From NCBI RefSeq assembly GCF_011316935.1, contig NZ_WLYS01000001.1:434001-498000 (forward strand): a stretch of DNA of 64,000 bases, written 5' to 3'. Within the stretch, counting starts at the first letter, position 1. Every line of letters begins with the position of its first letter. Source of the DNA: Sphingobacterium chungjuense. GTDB taxonomy: Bacteria; Bacteroidota; Bacteroidia; Sphingobacteriales; Sphingobacteriaceae. Both the position numbers and the translations under genes were made by a program. The notes beneath the pieces were generated by a model. It saw only the letters and a program-made list of their open reading frames with translations, was not told the DNA's origin and made no database searches. This document shows positions 9,659 through 18,607 of this stretch, in pieces.

Positions 9659-10414
9659 TTATCCATCTCCTAAACTGAGCATAATGACATGCGCGAAAGC
9701 ATGAGCAATCATGGCAGACTCCAGTCCCTTTTTCCAATACAACCACCCAAAGATTTATCTGCCAACCATATTTCCGAAAACGATATACAATATTACCGCG
9801 AGAGAAGGATCTGCCATAGCATTAAAAACTAATGGCAAGTGACTCAACCCAAATAGTAGCGCAGCAAGGAGTATCCCTACCCAATAGATCCAATTAGGCT
9901 TACTCTTAAATAGCAAGCTCAACAACCAAATGAATAAGCTCATTACACCGAATCTTGATATGACTTCTTCCGTAATACCGCCATAAAGCAAGCGATTTAA
10001 AATGTTTGGCGTAAAGTGATCAATTTCCAGTGTAATATATTTGGAGGAGTAGAATGAGAACAATACTAAGAATAGTCCAGCTGCGATACCACCTATAACA
10101 CCAGATGCCACTAAATCACGATAGTTAATACTTGTACTGTCTTTGTAAACTAGTTTTTCGAAAACGGGTGATGGAAGACCAACTCGCTTGTAAGTTAAGG
10201 TACCTATCACAACCGTAATTAGCAGTAAGACAGTCGGATTTATAAGAGCAATCAATTTAAACTCCCTCAGCGTAATCGAACAACCTGCTTTTTCTAAAAC
10301 AGAGGGAGGAATAGACATCACTGTGGTCAGCAGAGTCAGGATTCCAATAAATCCCAAGCCGAAAATCAAAAGGCCTAGTTTGAATGTATTCGACATTTTC
10401 ATGACGATAAGCAT
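9659..10414 (-). pseudogene. CPBP (CAAX/Abi-type) intramembrane metalloprotease split by an in-frame TAA
   Basis: The upstream part (9755-10414, 219 aa) is a polytopic membrane protein with the CPBP motif 1 EEVISRFG (EExxxR, about residue 149-155) and motif 2 FGLSHLP (FxxxH, His182). It stops at a TAA at 9755-9757, just after FGNMVGR. The same frame then continues for 31 codons as IFGWLYWKKGLESAMIAHAF and on to a TAA at 9659-9661. This is the normal C-terminus of the family, with the last conserved His motif and final helix. The gene therefore looks inactivated by a single recent nonsense change, unless the stop is a sequencing error. CPBP proteins act in prenyl-protein processing, bacteriocin immunity or signalling; the role here is unknown. 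Confidence 0.82.
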
Positions 10415-10714
10415 TTAGGTTAGAAAGCCGAGGTAATAGATTGCCGCACCTTCGTGCCTAAGGTTCGCAATGACGCGTTTGAATTAAAGTAAACTTCAAT
10501 CATAACGTCTCCTGGAAGTCAATACGATGCGATCTACTTTGACAAATTACCTTTGCATTCGTATATAATACTACACGCCGGCGCAATTATTAGAGCATCA
10601 TAAACTGATTGCAAACACGATAACTTCACTTAATTACAATAACAAATGTAATAAAAAATTAAATACAGGTTTAATATTTAAACTAAAATTCAGTAGAGAT
10701 TCGGCCGTAGATAT
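10415..10714. other. Intergenic stretch, no gene seen
   Basis: AT-rich and without a convincing reading frame. Near 10437-10477 there is a segment reading GATTGCCGCACCTTCGTGCC followed by TAAGGTTCGCAATGACG. It resembles the short dispersed repeats with CGCAATGACG ends found between genes in many bacteria. That likeness is from memory only. Confidence 0.4.
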
Positions 10715-11125
10715 CTATTCCGATAAATCGCCTTCCTTCCAATCATCCTGCAAATCATCAATTTCCCGACGATCTTTCTTGGTTGGTCGCCCCGTTCCAC
10801 GATCTCGCTTTAATATCGGCGCGTGGAAAGCCGATTTGTAAGCGAACGTTTCTTCTTCTGGCGTATGATCTTCGTAATGTTTCTGGGCGGTGGTGGCATC
10901 GGCGCGTCGCTCCAATAATCCGGTCACTAGGATCACCTTTCGTTCGATTCCTTTTTGGATAGAAAACGTTTCTCCTACTTTCACTACGTAAGATGGCTTC
11001 ACATTCTGTCCTTTCAGCTTCACGCGCCCAGCCTTACAGGCCTCTGACGCCAAACTTCTGGTTTTGAAAATGCGAATCGCCCACAGGTATTTATCAATAC
11101 GTAATTTTTCGGATGCTTCTGCCAT
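10715..11125 (-). CDS. S4-domain RNA-binding protein, Hsp15 (HslR)-like
   Basis: Small cytoplasmic RNA-binding protein related to Hsp15. In E. coli, Hsp15 binds stalled 50S subunits carrying a nascent chain after heat shock. The S4 domain covers about residues 6-55 (LRIDKYLWAIRIFKTRSLAS, then ACKAGRVKLKGQNVKPSY). A basic tail follows with KRDRGTGRPTKKDRREID, typical of the Bacteroidota members. Start is the ATG at 11125 (MAEASEKLRIDK); the longer frame opens with TTG. It stands alone on the minus strand, divergent from dapD. The family is clear; the ribosome-recycling role is by analogy. Confidence 0.9.
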   Translation of the reverse strand: MAEASEKLRIDKYLWAIRIFKTRSLASEACKAGRVKLKGQNVKPSYVVKVGETFSIQKGIERKVILVTGLLERRADATTAQKHYEDHTPEEETFAYKSAFHAPILKRDRGTGRPTKKDRREIDDLQDDWKEGDLSE

Positions 11126-11310
11126 ATGCAAACTTACTTATCCTATGATTTAAATCCAAGCTGGCATTATCTCATCCTGATTATAGCACAACAAGCGTAA
11201 AATGAGAGGATCGTTTAACCTATTTTGACCGATCGCTTAGCACAATTTTTCGCGAAAATTTGACATCTTTGTAGTACAAGTAATAATATAGTTTTAGAAT
11301 ACGACAATCC

Positions 11311-12129
11311 ATGTTAGAGAATTACAAAAAATTAGTTGAGGAGGCTTGGGAAAACAGACAGCTTCTAGAGTATAAAGAATATTTTGAAGCCATTCACACC
11401 GTGATTCAGCGTTTGGATTTGGGTGAATTACGCGTGGCAGAACCGATTGGTACGCGTTGGCACGTGAATGACTGGATCAAGAAGGCCGTGATTTTGTACT
11501 TCCCGATTCGCGAAATGAGCGTCATCGAAAATACTCCATTTATCTACCATGATAAAATGGCGTTGAAAACGAATTATAAAGAGTTAGGCGTGCGCGTAGT
11601 ACCTGGAGCTTCCGCACGTTACGGTGCTTACTTAGCCAAAGGTGTCATCATGATGCCTTCTTACGTAAACATTGGTGCTTATGTAGATGAAGGTACGATG
11701 GTAGATACTTGGGCAACGGTTGGTTCTTGTGCTCAAATTGGTAAGAATGTACACTTATCTGGTGGTGTTGGTATTGGTGGCGTATTAGAGCCTGTACAAG
11801 CTGCTCCAGTTGTGATTGAAGACAACGTATTTGTTGGATCTCGCGCCATCGTAGTAGAAGGTATTCGTGTTGAAACGGAAGCCGTTTTAGGTGCCAATGT
11901 GGTATTAACCGCATCAACTAAAATCATTGATGTATCGGGTGATGAGCCGGTAGAATACAAAGGTTTCGTTCCTGCACGTTCAGTCGTAATTCCAGGATCA
12001 TACACCAAGAAATTCCCAGCAGGCGAATATCAAGTACCTTGTGCTTTGATCATCGGTAAGCGTAAGGAATCTACAGACAAGAAAACTTCGTTGAACGACG
12101 CTTTGCGCGATCACAACGTAGCGGTATAA
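11311..12129 (+). CDS. dapD: 2,3,4,5-tetrahydropyridine-2,6-dicarboxylate N-succinyltransferase
   Basis: Succinyltransferase of the lysine and meso-diaminopimelate pathway, using succinyl-CoA in the cytoplasm; it works as a trimer. Its 272 residues are the normal length. The N-terminal helical domain (1-100) is followed by left-handed beta-helix hexapeptide repeats (about 105-235), including GAYVDEGTMVDTWATVGSCA and the family motif VGIGGVLEP. The C-terminal strand region contains CALIIGKRK. It is followed 7 bp later by the Sua5-type gene, which starts a compact plus-strand run to folP. Confidence 0.97.
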   Translation: MLENYKKLVEEAWENRQLLEYKEYFEAIHTVIQRLDLGELRVAEPIGTRWHVNDWIKKAVILYFPIREMSVIENTPFIYHDKMALKTNYKELGVRVVPGASARYGAYLAKGVIMMPSYVNIGAYVDEGTMVDTWATVGSCAQIGKNVHLSGGVGIGGVLEPVQAAPVVIEDNVFVGSRAIVVEGIRVETEAVLGANVVLTASTKIIDVSGDEPVEYKGFVPARSVVIPGSYTKKFPAGEYQVPCALIIGKRKESTDKKTSLNDALRDHNVAV

Positions 12130-12136
12130 GCAATAC

Positions 12137-12724
12137 ATGCGACAAAATAATACATATGTAGATCGGGATGATGTCTCCAAAGCATTGGAAACTTTGCAGG
12201 CTGGCGGCATCATCTTGTATCCTACAGATACCATTTGGGGAATTGGTTGTGATGCGACCAATCCAGAAGCGGTAGAAAAGGTTTTTGCGTTGAAAGGGCG
12301 CGATCTGGCCAAAAGCATGATCTTATTATTGCACAACGACAATCAATTGGCGGGATATGTCAATGATATTCCAGATGTGGCCTATCAACTGATCGAAGTG
12401 ACGGATCGTCCGCTCACGATCATCTATTCCTTGGCAAAGAACTTACCCGCGAATGTAATGGCTGCCGATGGCACGGTGGGCATTCGGGTTGTAGATCATC
12501 CGTTTTGTCAACAATTATTACAGCGATTTCGTAAACCCATTATTTCCACTTCAGCAAACCTGAGTGGACAGCCTTCACCCCGTACTTTCTTGGATATAGC
12601 GCCTGAAATTACCGAAGGAGCAGATTATGTGGTGCAGTTTGGACAACAGGATACGGAAGTACGCGAACCATCCATGATTATCAAACTGGATCCTAGCGGT
12701 AAATTTGAGTTTATTCGTAAGTAA
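12137..12724 (+). CDS. L-threonylcarbamoyladenylate synthase (Sua5/YciO/YrdC family)
   Basis: Makes threonylcarbamoyl-AMP from threonine, bicarbonate and ATP for the t6A modification of ANN-decoding tRNAs. The single YrdC domain covers the 195-residue protein. Visible motifs are GGIILYPTDTIWGIGCDATN near the N-terminus, the basic KGRDLAKSM, TVGIRV and the STSANLSGQPSP loop. There is no C-terminal Sua5 domain, so it is the short form. It lies 7 bp after dapD and 21 bp before the DUF4920 gene. The YciO subgroup has less certain activity, so I leave the symbol blank. Confidence 0.92.
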   Translation: MRQNNTYVDRDDVSKALETLQAGGIILYPTDTIWGIGCDATNPEAVEKVFALKGRDLAKSMILLLHNDNQLAGYVNDIPDVAYQLIEVTDRPLTIIYSLAKNLPANVMAADGTVGIRVVDHPFCQQLLQRFRKPIISTSANLSGQPSPRTFLDIAPEITEGADYVVQFGQQDTEVREPSMIIKLDPSGKFEFIRK

Positions 12725-12745
12725 TACCTTTTAACATCAGGAAAT

Positions 12746-13228
12746 ATGAAAAAGTTATTCACCTTATTATTCAGCGTCGTGGCCTTCGCCACCATCGGAT
12801 CTGCGCAACAAGCCGATATTCCGGCTGCACATCCAGGCGTACAATACGGCAAGAAAGTGGAAGCGCAGGGCGCAATCTCTGTAAAAGCCTTAGAAACGGC
12901 GCTGGCCAAATCCAACGATTTCAGCGGAAAAGTACGAGGAGAAGTCGTGCAGGTATGTAAGAAAAAAGGCTGTTTTATTACGCTGAAACGTGAAGGAAAT
13001 GCAGAACCCATCATGGTGCGTTTCACGGATTACGGTTATTTTATGCCGCAAGATATCGTCGGAAAAACGGTCGTATTAGAAGGCAAAGGTAAAGTAAAAG
13101 AAACTACCGTAGCGAAGCTACAGCACGATGCGAAAGATTTGGGAAAAAGCGAAAAAGAAATCGCGGCGATCAAAAAACCAAAACGCGACATCACGTTTAT
13201 CGCAGATGGCGTTGTGGTGGTCAAATAA
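12746..13228 (+). CDS. DUF4920 domain-containing exported protein
   Basis: Protein of 160 residues with a signal peptide (MKKLFTLLFSVVAFATIGSAQQ) and a single small beta-rich domain of the DUF4920 type. It contains GEVVQVCKKKGCFITLKR, with two Cys that may form a disulfide or bind metal, and the conserved MVRFTDYGYFMP. Function is not known. It sits between the threonylcarbamoyl-AMP synthase gene and folP, 3 bp from the latter, which suggests co-transcription and not a shared pathway. The last residues (about 125-160) are lysine-rich and may be a basic loop. Confidence 0.88.
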   Translation: MKKLFTLLFSVVAFATIGSAQQADIPAAHPGVQYGKKVEAQGAISVKALETALAKSNDFSGKVRGEVVQVCKKKGCFITLKREGNAEPIMVRFTDYGYFMPQDIVGKTVVLEGKGKVKETTVAKLQHDAKDLGKSEKEIAAIKKPKRDITFIADGVVVVK

Positions 13229-13231
13229 ACC

Positions 13232-14074
13232 ATGAAGCATTTCTCCACGCATCCCGCGCCGAGCATTCGTCTAGGCGGTAAACTGATGAGTTTTGAACTT
13301 CCCAAAATTATGGGAATCCTCAACCTCACGGCAGATTCCTTCTACGATGGCGGACAGAACACCACGATAGACGCGGCATTACGCCACGCGGAAAAGCTTT
13401 TAAAAGATGGTGCAGATATTCTCGATATTGGTGGACAATCGACGCGCCCCGGCGCAGCACTCTCGCTCGAAGAGGAAGAATTGAATCGTGTTGTCCCTGT
13501 CGTTTCGGCTATTCGCCAAGCTTTCCCAGACGCGATTATGTCGGTAGACACTTATCGTGCGCGCGTTGCCGAAGAAGCGATCGGCGCAGGCGCTCATATT
13601 ATCAATGACGTATCGGGCGGACAATTGGACTCGCACATGTTTGCCACCGTAGCCAAATTGCAAGTGCCTTATATATTAATGCATATGCGCGGCACACCAG
13701 ATACCATGCAGCAGCACACAAACTATAAAGATATCGTGAATGACGTGGCCGTGGAATTAGGACATGCTATAGCATCATTACGCGCTTTAGGCGTACGCGA
13801 CATTATTCTTGATCCGGGTTTTGGCTTCGCCAAAACATCCGCCCAGAATTATGAATTGCTGTTGCGCGTGGCCGAATTGCATTATCATGGATTGCCGATC
13901 TTAGGCGGTATTTCCAGAAAGTCGATGATCTATCGCAAATTAGATCTTTCCCCAGCGGAAGCGCTCACGGGTACCATTGCACTCAACACCTTGTTATTGG
14001 AGCGCGGCGTACAATTGCTACGCGTACACGATGTGCAGGAAGCCAAACAATTGGTCGACCTGTTGTATTCATAA
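13232..14074 (+). CDS. folP: Dihydropteroate synthase
   Basis: Condenses p-aminobenzoate with dihydropterin pyrophosphate in folate synthesis; this family is the target of sulfonamides. The 280 residues form a TIM barrel. The two signature stretches are MGILNLTADSFYDGG (about residues 28-42) and DILDIGGQSTRPGA (about 60-75). Later come VDTYRARVAEEA, ILDPGFGFAKT and GGISRKSM. Its start codon is 3 bp after the DUF4920 stop. It ends the plus-strand run and is followed by a strong bidirectional hairpin at 14110-14148. Confidence 0.97.
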   Translation: MKHFSTHPAPSIRLGGKLMSFELPKIMGILNLTADSFYDGGQNTTIDAALRHAEKLLKDGADILDIGGQSTRPGAALSLEEEELNRVVPVVSAIRQAFPDAIMSVDTYRARVAEEAIGAGAHIINDVSGGQLDSHMFATVAKLQVPYILMHMRGTPDTMQQHTNYKDIVNDVAVELGHAIASLRALGVRDIILDPGFGFAKTSAQNYELLLRVAELHYHGLPILGGISRKSMIYRKLDLSPAEALTGTIALNTLLLERGVQLLRVHDVQEAKQLVDLLYS

Positions 14075-14109
14075 AAAGAAAGCTTCGTTGTGGAGCACTA
14101 ATCCATAAT

Positions 14110-14148
14110 AAAACAAGAACGCTCCCGAATCGGGAGCGTTCTTGTTTT
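14110..14148. terminator. Bidirectional Rho-independent terminator
   Basis: Perfect 18-bp stem (AAAACAAGAACGCTCCCG at 14110-14127, complement at 14131-14148) around a three-base AAT loop. A-runs and T-runs on both flanks let it end folP on the plus strand and the TelA gene on the minus strand. Confidence 0.92.
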
Positions 14149-14154
14149 AAGGGT

Positions 14155-15267
14155 TTAATCTATCAACCGATTCTCGTCGGATGATTTTAAGATATGTGCT
14201 TTCAAGTCGTTTTCAGCTTGCACCAATTCACCTTCGGCAACTTTACGCTTCTCGCGGCCCTCGCGCTGAATGCGCAGTACCTCGTCGATCGTAGCAATAA
14301 TATCCTGATTTGCTTTTTTGATCGTATCGATATCTACGATGCCACGCTCCGTTTCACGTGCGATCTGGATCGTCGATTCTTTGAGCATCTCACTGTTGCG
14401 TCGCAATAATTCATTGGTGGCATCGGTCACCGCCTTTTGTGCTTCCAAAGCGCGCTGCGAATGCGCAATACCTAAGGTAAGCACCATTTGGTTCTTCCAC
14501 AACGGCAAGGTATTGACCAAACTAGACTGAATTTTTTCCATCAAAGCGCTACTGTTGCTCTGAATCATCCGGATCTGCGGTGCATTTTGCAATACCACCA
14601 TGCGCGTCAGCTTTAGATCGTGCACTTTGCGTTCGAAGCGCACAATATGCTGCTCCATATCTTTATATTCTTGGATCTTGTGCTGATCGTTGCTACTTTC
14701 CGCCTCTTGGCGCAACTTCGGCAAGATTACTTCGTGGGCTTCCTGCAGCTTCTCCGTTCCGGCCTGAATATGCAAAGAAAGATCTTTGAAATATTGCTGG
14801 TTTTGGGTGAACAGTTTATCGAAGATCACTACATCTTTGGCTACATTCTTATAATGCCCTTCTAGTTTCAGTTCGATCTGGTGAATATTCTTCTCCACCG
14901 ATGCATATTCTGTCTTGATCCGGCTGATACGCTTTTTTAAGTTGTCGAAAAAAGGAATCAATGGCTTTTTGCGCGTTCCTTCATCAAACGAACGAATATC
15001 CGACCGCAGGTTGATCAATATATCTTCTGCGCCGCCCATATCTTTGGTGCGTACTTGTTTCAGTATTTCGCTAGAGAAATTACCTACCTGCGACTGACTG
15101 CCCACACCATACTGGATGATATCCATCGTAGAAGTCAGGTTAATTTTATCCTTATACTGTGCGATCTTGGTGCGTTCTTCGTCCGAAAAGTTCACCGACA
15201 TATCCATCGACGTGTCTTTCGGCTTCTCGCTGTCACCGCCGTACTGTGCTAAATCCAATTCTGCCAT
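14155..15267 (-). CDS. Toxic anion resistance protein, TelA/KlaA family
   Basis: Cytoplasmic, almost entirely helical protein of 370 residues of the TelA family. The name comes from tellurite-resistance plasmid genes, but chromosomal members are tied to cell-envelope stress. Long coiled-coil stretches run from about residue 100 to 360. Typical family elements are the N-terminal block DIIQYGVGSQSQVGNFSSEI and the late block QKAVTDATNELLRRNSEMLK. It lies 11 bp downstream of the XpaC-like gene, the usual partner, so the two form one unit. The biochemical role is unknown. Confidence 0.92.
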   Translation of the reverse strand: MAELDLAQYGGDSEKPKDTSMDMSVNFSDEERTKIAQYKDKINLTSTMDIIQYGVGSQSQVGNFSSEILKQVRTKDMGGAEDILINLRSDIRSFDEGTRKKPLIPFFDNLKKRISRIKTEYASVEKNIHQIELKLEGHYKNVAKDVVIFDKLFTQNQQYFKDLSLHIQAGTEKLQEAHEVILPKLRQEAESSNDQHKIQEYKDMEQHIVRFERKVHDLKLTRMVVLQNAPQIRMIQSNSSALMEKIQSSLVNTLPLWKNQMVLTLGIAHSQRALEAQKAVTDATNELLRRNSEMLKESTIQIARETERGIVDIDTIKKANQDIIATIDEVLRIQREGREKRKVAEGELVQAENDLKAHILKSSDENRLID

Positions 15268-15278
15268 AATTATACTTT

Positions 15279-16061
15279 TTAATCTTTTAATAGATTTCTG
15301 CTTTTCAATGTTTGTAGATACACATCCGTCTCGGCGGATATTTCCAGCATGCCCATTCGGAACTGCTCGGTTACCTCTTGTTCGATGGCTACTGCAGCCT
15401 GCCGCACCACATGCACCAGTTTCTCTTTCGATTTATCCGTTACTGCGTTGCGCAGGTTCGAATTTTCCAATTCATCGTATTGGATCAATACATTGACCAC
15501 GGTCGAGTGCCTAACTAGAAATTTTTCCGCTTCGCGAATGTCTTTCTTTTCCATCAGATGAAACAGACGGATGATCTTGTCAATATCCTGATGCAGCACG
15601 CGATTGTTGATCTGCTTGCGCCAATGCAACAAGCGTTCGATGAACAACTGTGGCGTATCGAGCACGGGAGCTTTCAACTCGCGTTGCTTTTGCCCGTTCG
15701 GGCTACTGATCCATTTTAGTGGGCGCACTTCACCCAGCTCCAATCGCTGTAGAAAAGGTTTTGCCTGATTTAGCAACATCCCATTCCCCACAATATAAGA
15801 AACAGATGATCCCGCAATCGTGAGCAACATGCCTCGGCTAAACGAACCGAAGAAATAAATGAAAGAACCAAAGAGCGCGACTTCCACGGCCAAAAGCACC
15901 CATGCCATCACATACCAAAGGCGCACCTTACTTTTGGAGGCTTGGCTCATCATCACAAACGGATGGATGTGTAAGAATGGTACAAACATCAGGATAGACA
16001 GGAAGGTCAACGTGAGTTGCCTTAGCTCCCATACCCTACTTTTTTTTGTCGCCCATCCCAT
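15279..16061 (-). CDS. XpaC-like (5-bromo-4-chloroindolyl phosphate hydrolysis family) membrane protein
   Basis: Membrane protein of 260 residues that precedes TelA in many bacteria. Hydrophobic helices lie at about residues 15-35, 50-72 and 76-95 (WYVMAWVLLAVEVALFGSFI and the next segment). A soluble helical domain follows (about 130-260) with LLHWRKQINNRVLHQDIDKI, matching the XpaC family. The name comes from a colorimetric phenotype in Bacillus; an enzymatic phosphatase activity should not be assumed. The pair probably serves envelope stress or toxic-anion tolerance. No dedicated regulator is seen nearby. Confidence 0.85.
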   Translation of the reverse strand: MGWATKKSRVWELRQLTLTFLSILMFVPFLHIHPFVMMSQASKSKVRLWYVMAWVLLAVEVALFGSFIYFFGSFSRGMLLTIAGSSVSYIVGNGMLLNQAKPFLQRLELGEVRPLKWISSPNGQKQRELKAPVLDTPQLFIERLLHWRKQINNRVLHQDIDKIIRLFHLMEKKDIREAEKFLVRHSTVVNVLIQYDELENSNLRNAVTDKSKEKLVHVVRQAAVAIEQEVTEQFRMGMLEISAETDVYLQTLKSRNLLKD

Positions 16062-16200
16062 AGTATTTGCTGTTATTTTTATATAAATATACTGGGTAAA
16101 TATCCAAGTCTAAAATTTATGTTGATGCAAGATACGGGCTGTTGCTGATTTTCAAGAAGCCGAATCGGTCACGCGGTAGAAAAGATCGGTGAAGCACCCA

Positions 16201-16237
16201 AAAAAAAAGGCGAATATCGTGGGATATTCGCCTTTTT
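16201..16237. terminator. Rho-independent terminator of the DUF3127 gene (bidirectional form)
   Basis: GGCGAATATC at 16209-16218 pairs with GATATTCGCC at 16223-16232 around a GTGG loop. An A8 run lies on one side and T5 on the other. It lies just downstream of the minus-strand DUF3127 gene. Confidence 0.9.
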
Positions 16238-16252
16238 ATCAATCTGCATTCC

Positions 16253-16627
16253 TTAGAATGGCAAATCATCGTCGTCCGAGCCGGAAGAAGAAATGTCTAC
16301 TGGAGGCATATCACCTACATTGTGCTGAGGCGCAGCTGCTGCTGTTCCTGCCAATTTGGTTACGCGCCATGCGACCAAGGAGTTAAAGTAGGTTGTTACG
16401 CCTTCTTTATTTGTCCAAGGACGTCCACGTAGATTAAATGAGATCTCAATATCCTCTCCCACTGTCAGGTTATCAAAGATGTTTACCCGATCTTGTGTTG
16501 CCTCAAAACGGATGTATTCCACAAACTGTGGATTTTCCGCATGTGCAACGATCAGATCTCTCTTCTTAAACGACTCCGTTACTTGCTGAATGCCACCAAT
16601 TTCGTGAACTTTTCCTCTTATTTCCAT
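16253..16627 (-). CDS. DUF3127 domain-containing protein with SSB-like acidic tail
   Basis: Small cytoplasmic protein of 124 residues from the ATG at 16627 (MEIRGKVHEIGG); the longer frame opens with TTG. The first 95 residues are the DUF3127 domain, with a beta-barrel-like pattern (VNIFDNLTVGEDIEISFNLR, then GRPW). A low-complexity Ala/Pro/Ser linker leads to the terminal DDDDLPF. That tail closely resembles the C-terminal peptide of single-stranded DNA-binding protein (DDDIPF), which docks DNA-repair partners. Function is unknown; a link to nucleic acids is inferred from the tail and the fold pattern only. It is monocistronic with a strong terminator after it. Confidence 0.9.
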   Translation of the reverse strand: MEIRGKVHEIGGIQQVTESFKKRDLIVAHAENPQFVEYIRFEATQDRVNIFDNLTVGEDIEISFNLRGRPWTNKEGVTTYFNSLVAWRVTKLAGTAAAAPQHNVGDMPPVDISSSGSDDDDLPF

Positions 16628-16679
16628 AGTCAAAATTATTAAACCCTAAAATTACACATTTTTTACGTCTTAGAATCCC

Positions 16680-16687
16680 TAACTTTG
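16680..16687 (+). promoter_or_regulatory. -7 promoter element of the THUMP methyltransferase gene
   Basis: TAACTTTG fits the Bacteroidota consensus TAnnTTTG and sits only 8 nt before the ATG at 16695, so the mRNA leader would be very short or absent. Confidence 0.55.
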
Positions 16688-16694
16688 CACAAAT

Positions 16695-17855
16695 ATGATG
16701 GAAGTTTTCAACACACCGGCTAAGATAATAATCACTTGTAATCGTCGTTTATCGCCTTATTTACAAGAAGAAGTAGAAGAATTGGGCTTTAAAGTAGTAC
16801 GTCCTTTCAACACCGGCGTGGAGATCAAAGCCTCTATCAATGAGTGCATTAAACTCAACCTAAACCTACGCGCTGCCAGCCAGGTGCTGTACCAATTGCG
16901 CTCGTTCAAAGCCAACAATCCGAAGGAATTGTATGATGAATTGGTGAAGATTGCTTGGGAAGAAATCCTGCCTTTTGACGGCTACTTTACCGTCACTTCG
17001 CATGTGCATAATGAAACCGTTACGACACCGTTATTTGCCAACGTAAAAGTAAAAGACGCGATCGTAGATCGTATCAAAGATAAGAAAGGTATGCGCCCTA
17101 ATTCTGGGCCAGGCTTGGACAAGGCCGTGATCCACTTACACTGGATGGAAGAGCGCGCAGAAATATTTATTGACACTTCTGGTGAAACATTAGCCAAACA
17201 TGCTTACCGCAAAATACCCGGGAAAGCTCCGATGTTAGAAGCCTTGGCATATTCCACCATCGCTGCTACCAAATGGGATGGCAAATCACCTTTCATCAAT
17301 CCGATGTGCGGATCGGGCACTTTGGCCATCGAAGCCGCGCTGATTGCGCAAAATCGCAGACCGGGATTGCTGCGTATGAATTATGCTTTTATGCACCTAA
17401 TTGGTTATAACGAAGAAGTTTTCTTTCAGGAACGTCGTGTGCTAAAAGAGCAATCGGACAAAGCGATCATGCCGGTAATTGTGGCTTCTGATATCTCTGC
17501 CGAAGCGGTGGAAGTATCGCGCCAGAATGCGCGCACGGCTGGTGTGGAGCATTTGATTCAGTTTGAAACCGGAGATTTTGAGAAAACCACCGTACCGGAA
17601 GAAAAAGGCGTGATTATGTTTAACCCTGAATACGGCGAACGCTTGGGAACGCATTTCAAACTGGAAGCAACGTATAAACGTATTGGCGATTTCTTGAAAC
17701 AATCGTGCAAAGGATACCGCGGTTATATATTTACCGGAAACCCTGATCTGGCCAAAAAAATTGGCCTAAAAGCTTCCCGTAGATTCGAATTCTTCAACGG
17801 AAAGTTGGATTGCCGCTTGTTGCAGTACGAATTATACGACGGGTCTAAAGATTAA
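16695..17855 (+). CDS. THUMP-domain class I SAM-dependent RNA methyltransferase (RlmL/YpsC-like)
   Basis: Probable 23S rRNA guanine-N2 methyltransferase. The THUMP domain covers about residues 50-160. The Rossmann methyltransferase domain (about 170-380) contains the SAM-binding NPMCGSGTLAIEAALIA and the catalytic-loop motif NPEYGERLG, a Bacteroidota version of the NPPYGERL motif for N2-guanine enzymes. The 386 residues match the short RlmL-like group lacking the second methyltransferase domain. It is followed 18 bp later by the HD-domain gene, so the two may be co-transcribed. The target base is not known. Confidence 0.92.
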   Translation: MMEVFNTPAKIIITCNRRLSPYLQEEVEELGFKVVRPFNTGVEIKASINECIKLNLNLRAASQVLYQLRSFKANNPKELYDELVKIAWEEILPFDGYFTVTSHVHNETVTTPLFANVKVKDAIVDRIKDKKGMRPNSGPGLDKAVIHLHWMEERAEIFIDTSGETLAKHAYRKIPGKAPMLEALAYSTIAATKWDGKSPFINPMCGSGTLAIEAALIAQNRRPGLLRMNYAFMHLIGYNEEVFFQERRVLKEQSDKAIMPVIVASDISAEAVEVSRQNARTAGVEHLIQFETGDFEKTTVPEEKGVIMFNPEYGERLGTHFKLEATYKRIGDFLKQSCKGYRGYIFTGNPDLAKKIGLKASRRFEFFNGKLDCRLLQYELYDGSKD

Positions 17856-17873
17856 CACGCAACTCACCTTTAT

Positions 17874-18518
17874 ATGGATATCATCGAAAGAACGGTTGCC
17901 TTTGTGCAACACACCTTATCAGGCGCAGAATCTGGACACGATTGGTGGCATATATTGCGCGTGTGGAACAATACCAAATTGATTCTGCAAACGGAGCAAG
18001 CCGATCCGTTGATCTGTGAATTGGCGGCATTGCTCCATGATATTGCTGACAGCAAATTTCACAATGGCGATGAAAGCATTGGTCCTCGCATTGCTGGCGA
18101 ATTCCTCCGTAAAGAAGGTGTTGACTCTGTCATTATTGAGCATGTGCAGCAGATCATTCTGAATATGTCTTTCAAAGCTTCTTTAGGCGAGATCACCTTT
18201 GATTCTCCTGAGTTGCGAGTGGTACGCGATGCGGATCGTTTGGATGCGATTGGTGCCATTGGTATTGCACGTGCATTTAATTATGGCGGCTTTAAGAATC
18301 GGGAAATATACAACCCCACGATTCCGGCAGAGCAAAATATCAGTAAAGAGGCGTACAAAAATACGACGGCGCCGACGATCAACCACTTCTACGAGAAATT
18401 GCTCCTGCTGCAAGATAAAATGCATACCGAAACTGCTAAACGCATTGCCGCCCAACGGCATCAGTATATGGAAGGGTTTTTGCAACAATTTTATGCAGAA
18501 TGGGATGGTTTGGCTTAA
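17874..18518 (+). CDS. HD-domain metal-dependent phosphohydrolase
   Basis: Cytoplasmic hydrolase of 214 residues. The metal-binding HD residues are visible: GHDWWHILRVWNNT (about 21-34), the HD pair in ALLHDIADSKF (about 49-60), and a later Asp in RDADRLDAIGAIGIARAF. This matches the YedJ/YpgQ-like group, which acts on nucleotides or similar phosphates in the members that have been tested. The substrate cannot be told from the sequence. It lies 18 bp after the THUMP methyltransferase gene and before a separate GDPD gene. Confidence 0.9.
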   Translation: MDIIERTVAFVQHTLSGAESGHDWWHILRVWNNTKLILQTEQADPLICELAALLHDIADSKFHNGDESIGPRIAGEFLRKEGVDSVIIEHVQQIILNMSFKASLGEITFDSPELRVVRDADRLDAIGAIGIARAFNYGGFKNREIYNPTIPAEQNISKEAYKNTTAPTINHFYEKLLLLQDKMHTETAKRIAAQRHQYMEGFLQQFYAEWDGLA

Positions 18519-18607
18519 GTGCCGCTCGATTTAATATGCTTTTAATATGGGATTGTTATCTTAGCAATCATCGGGATGCCAAATCCTGATCCATAAAACA
18601 CAATCAC

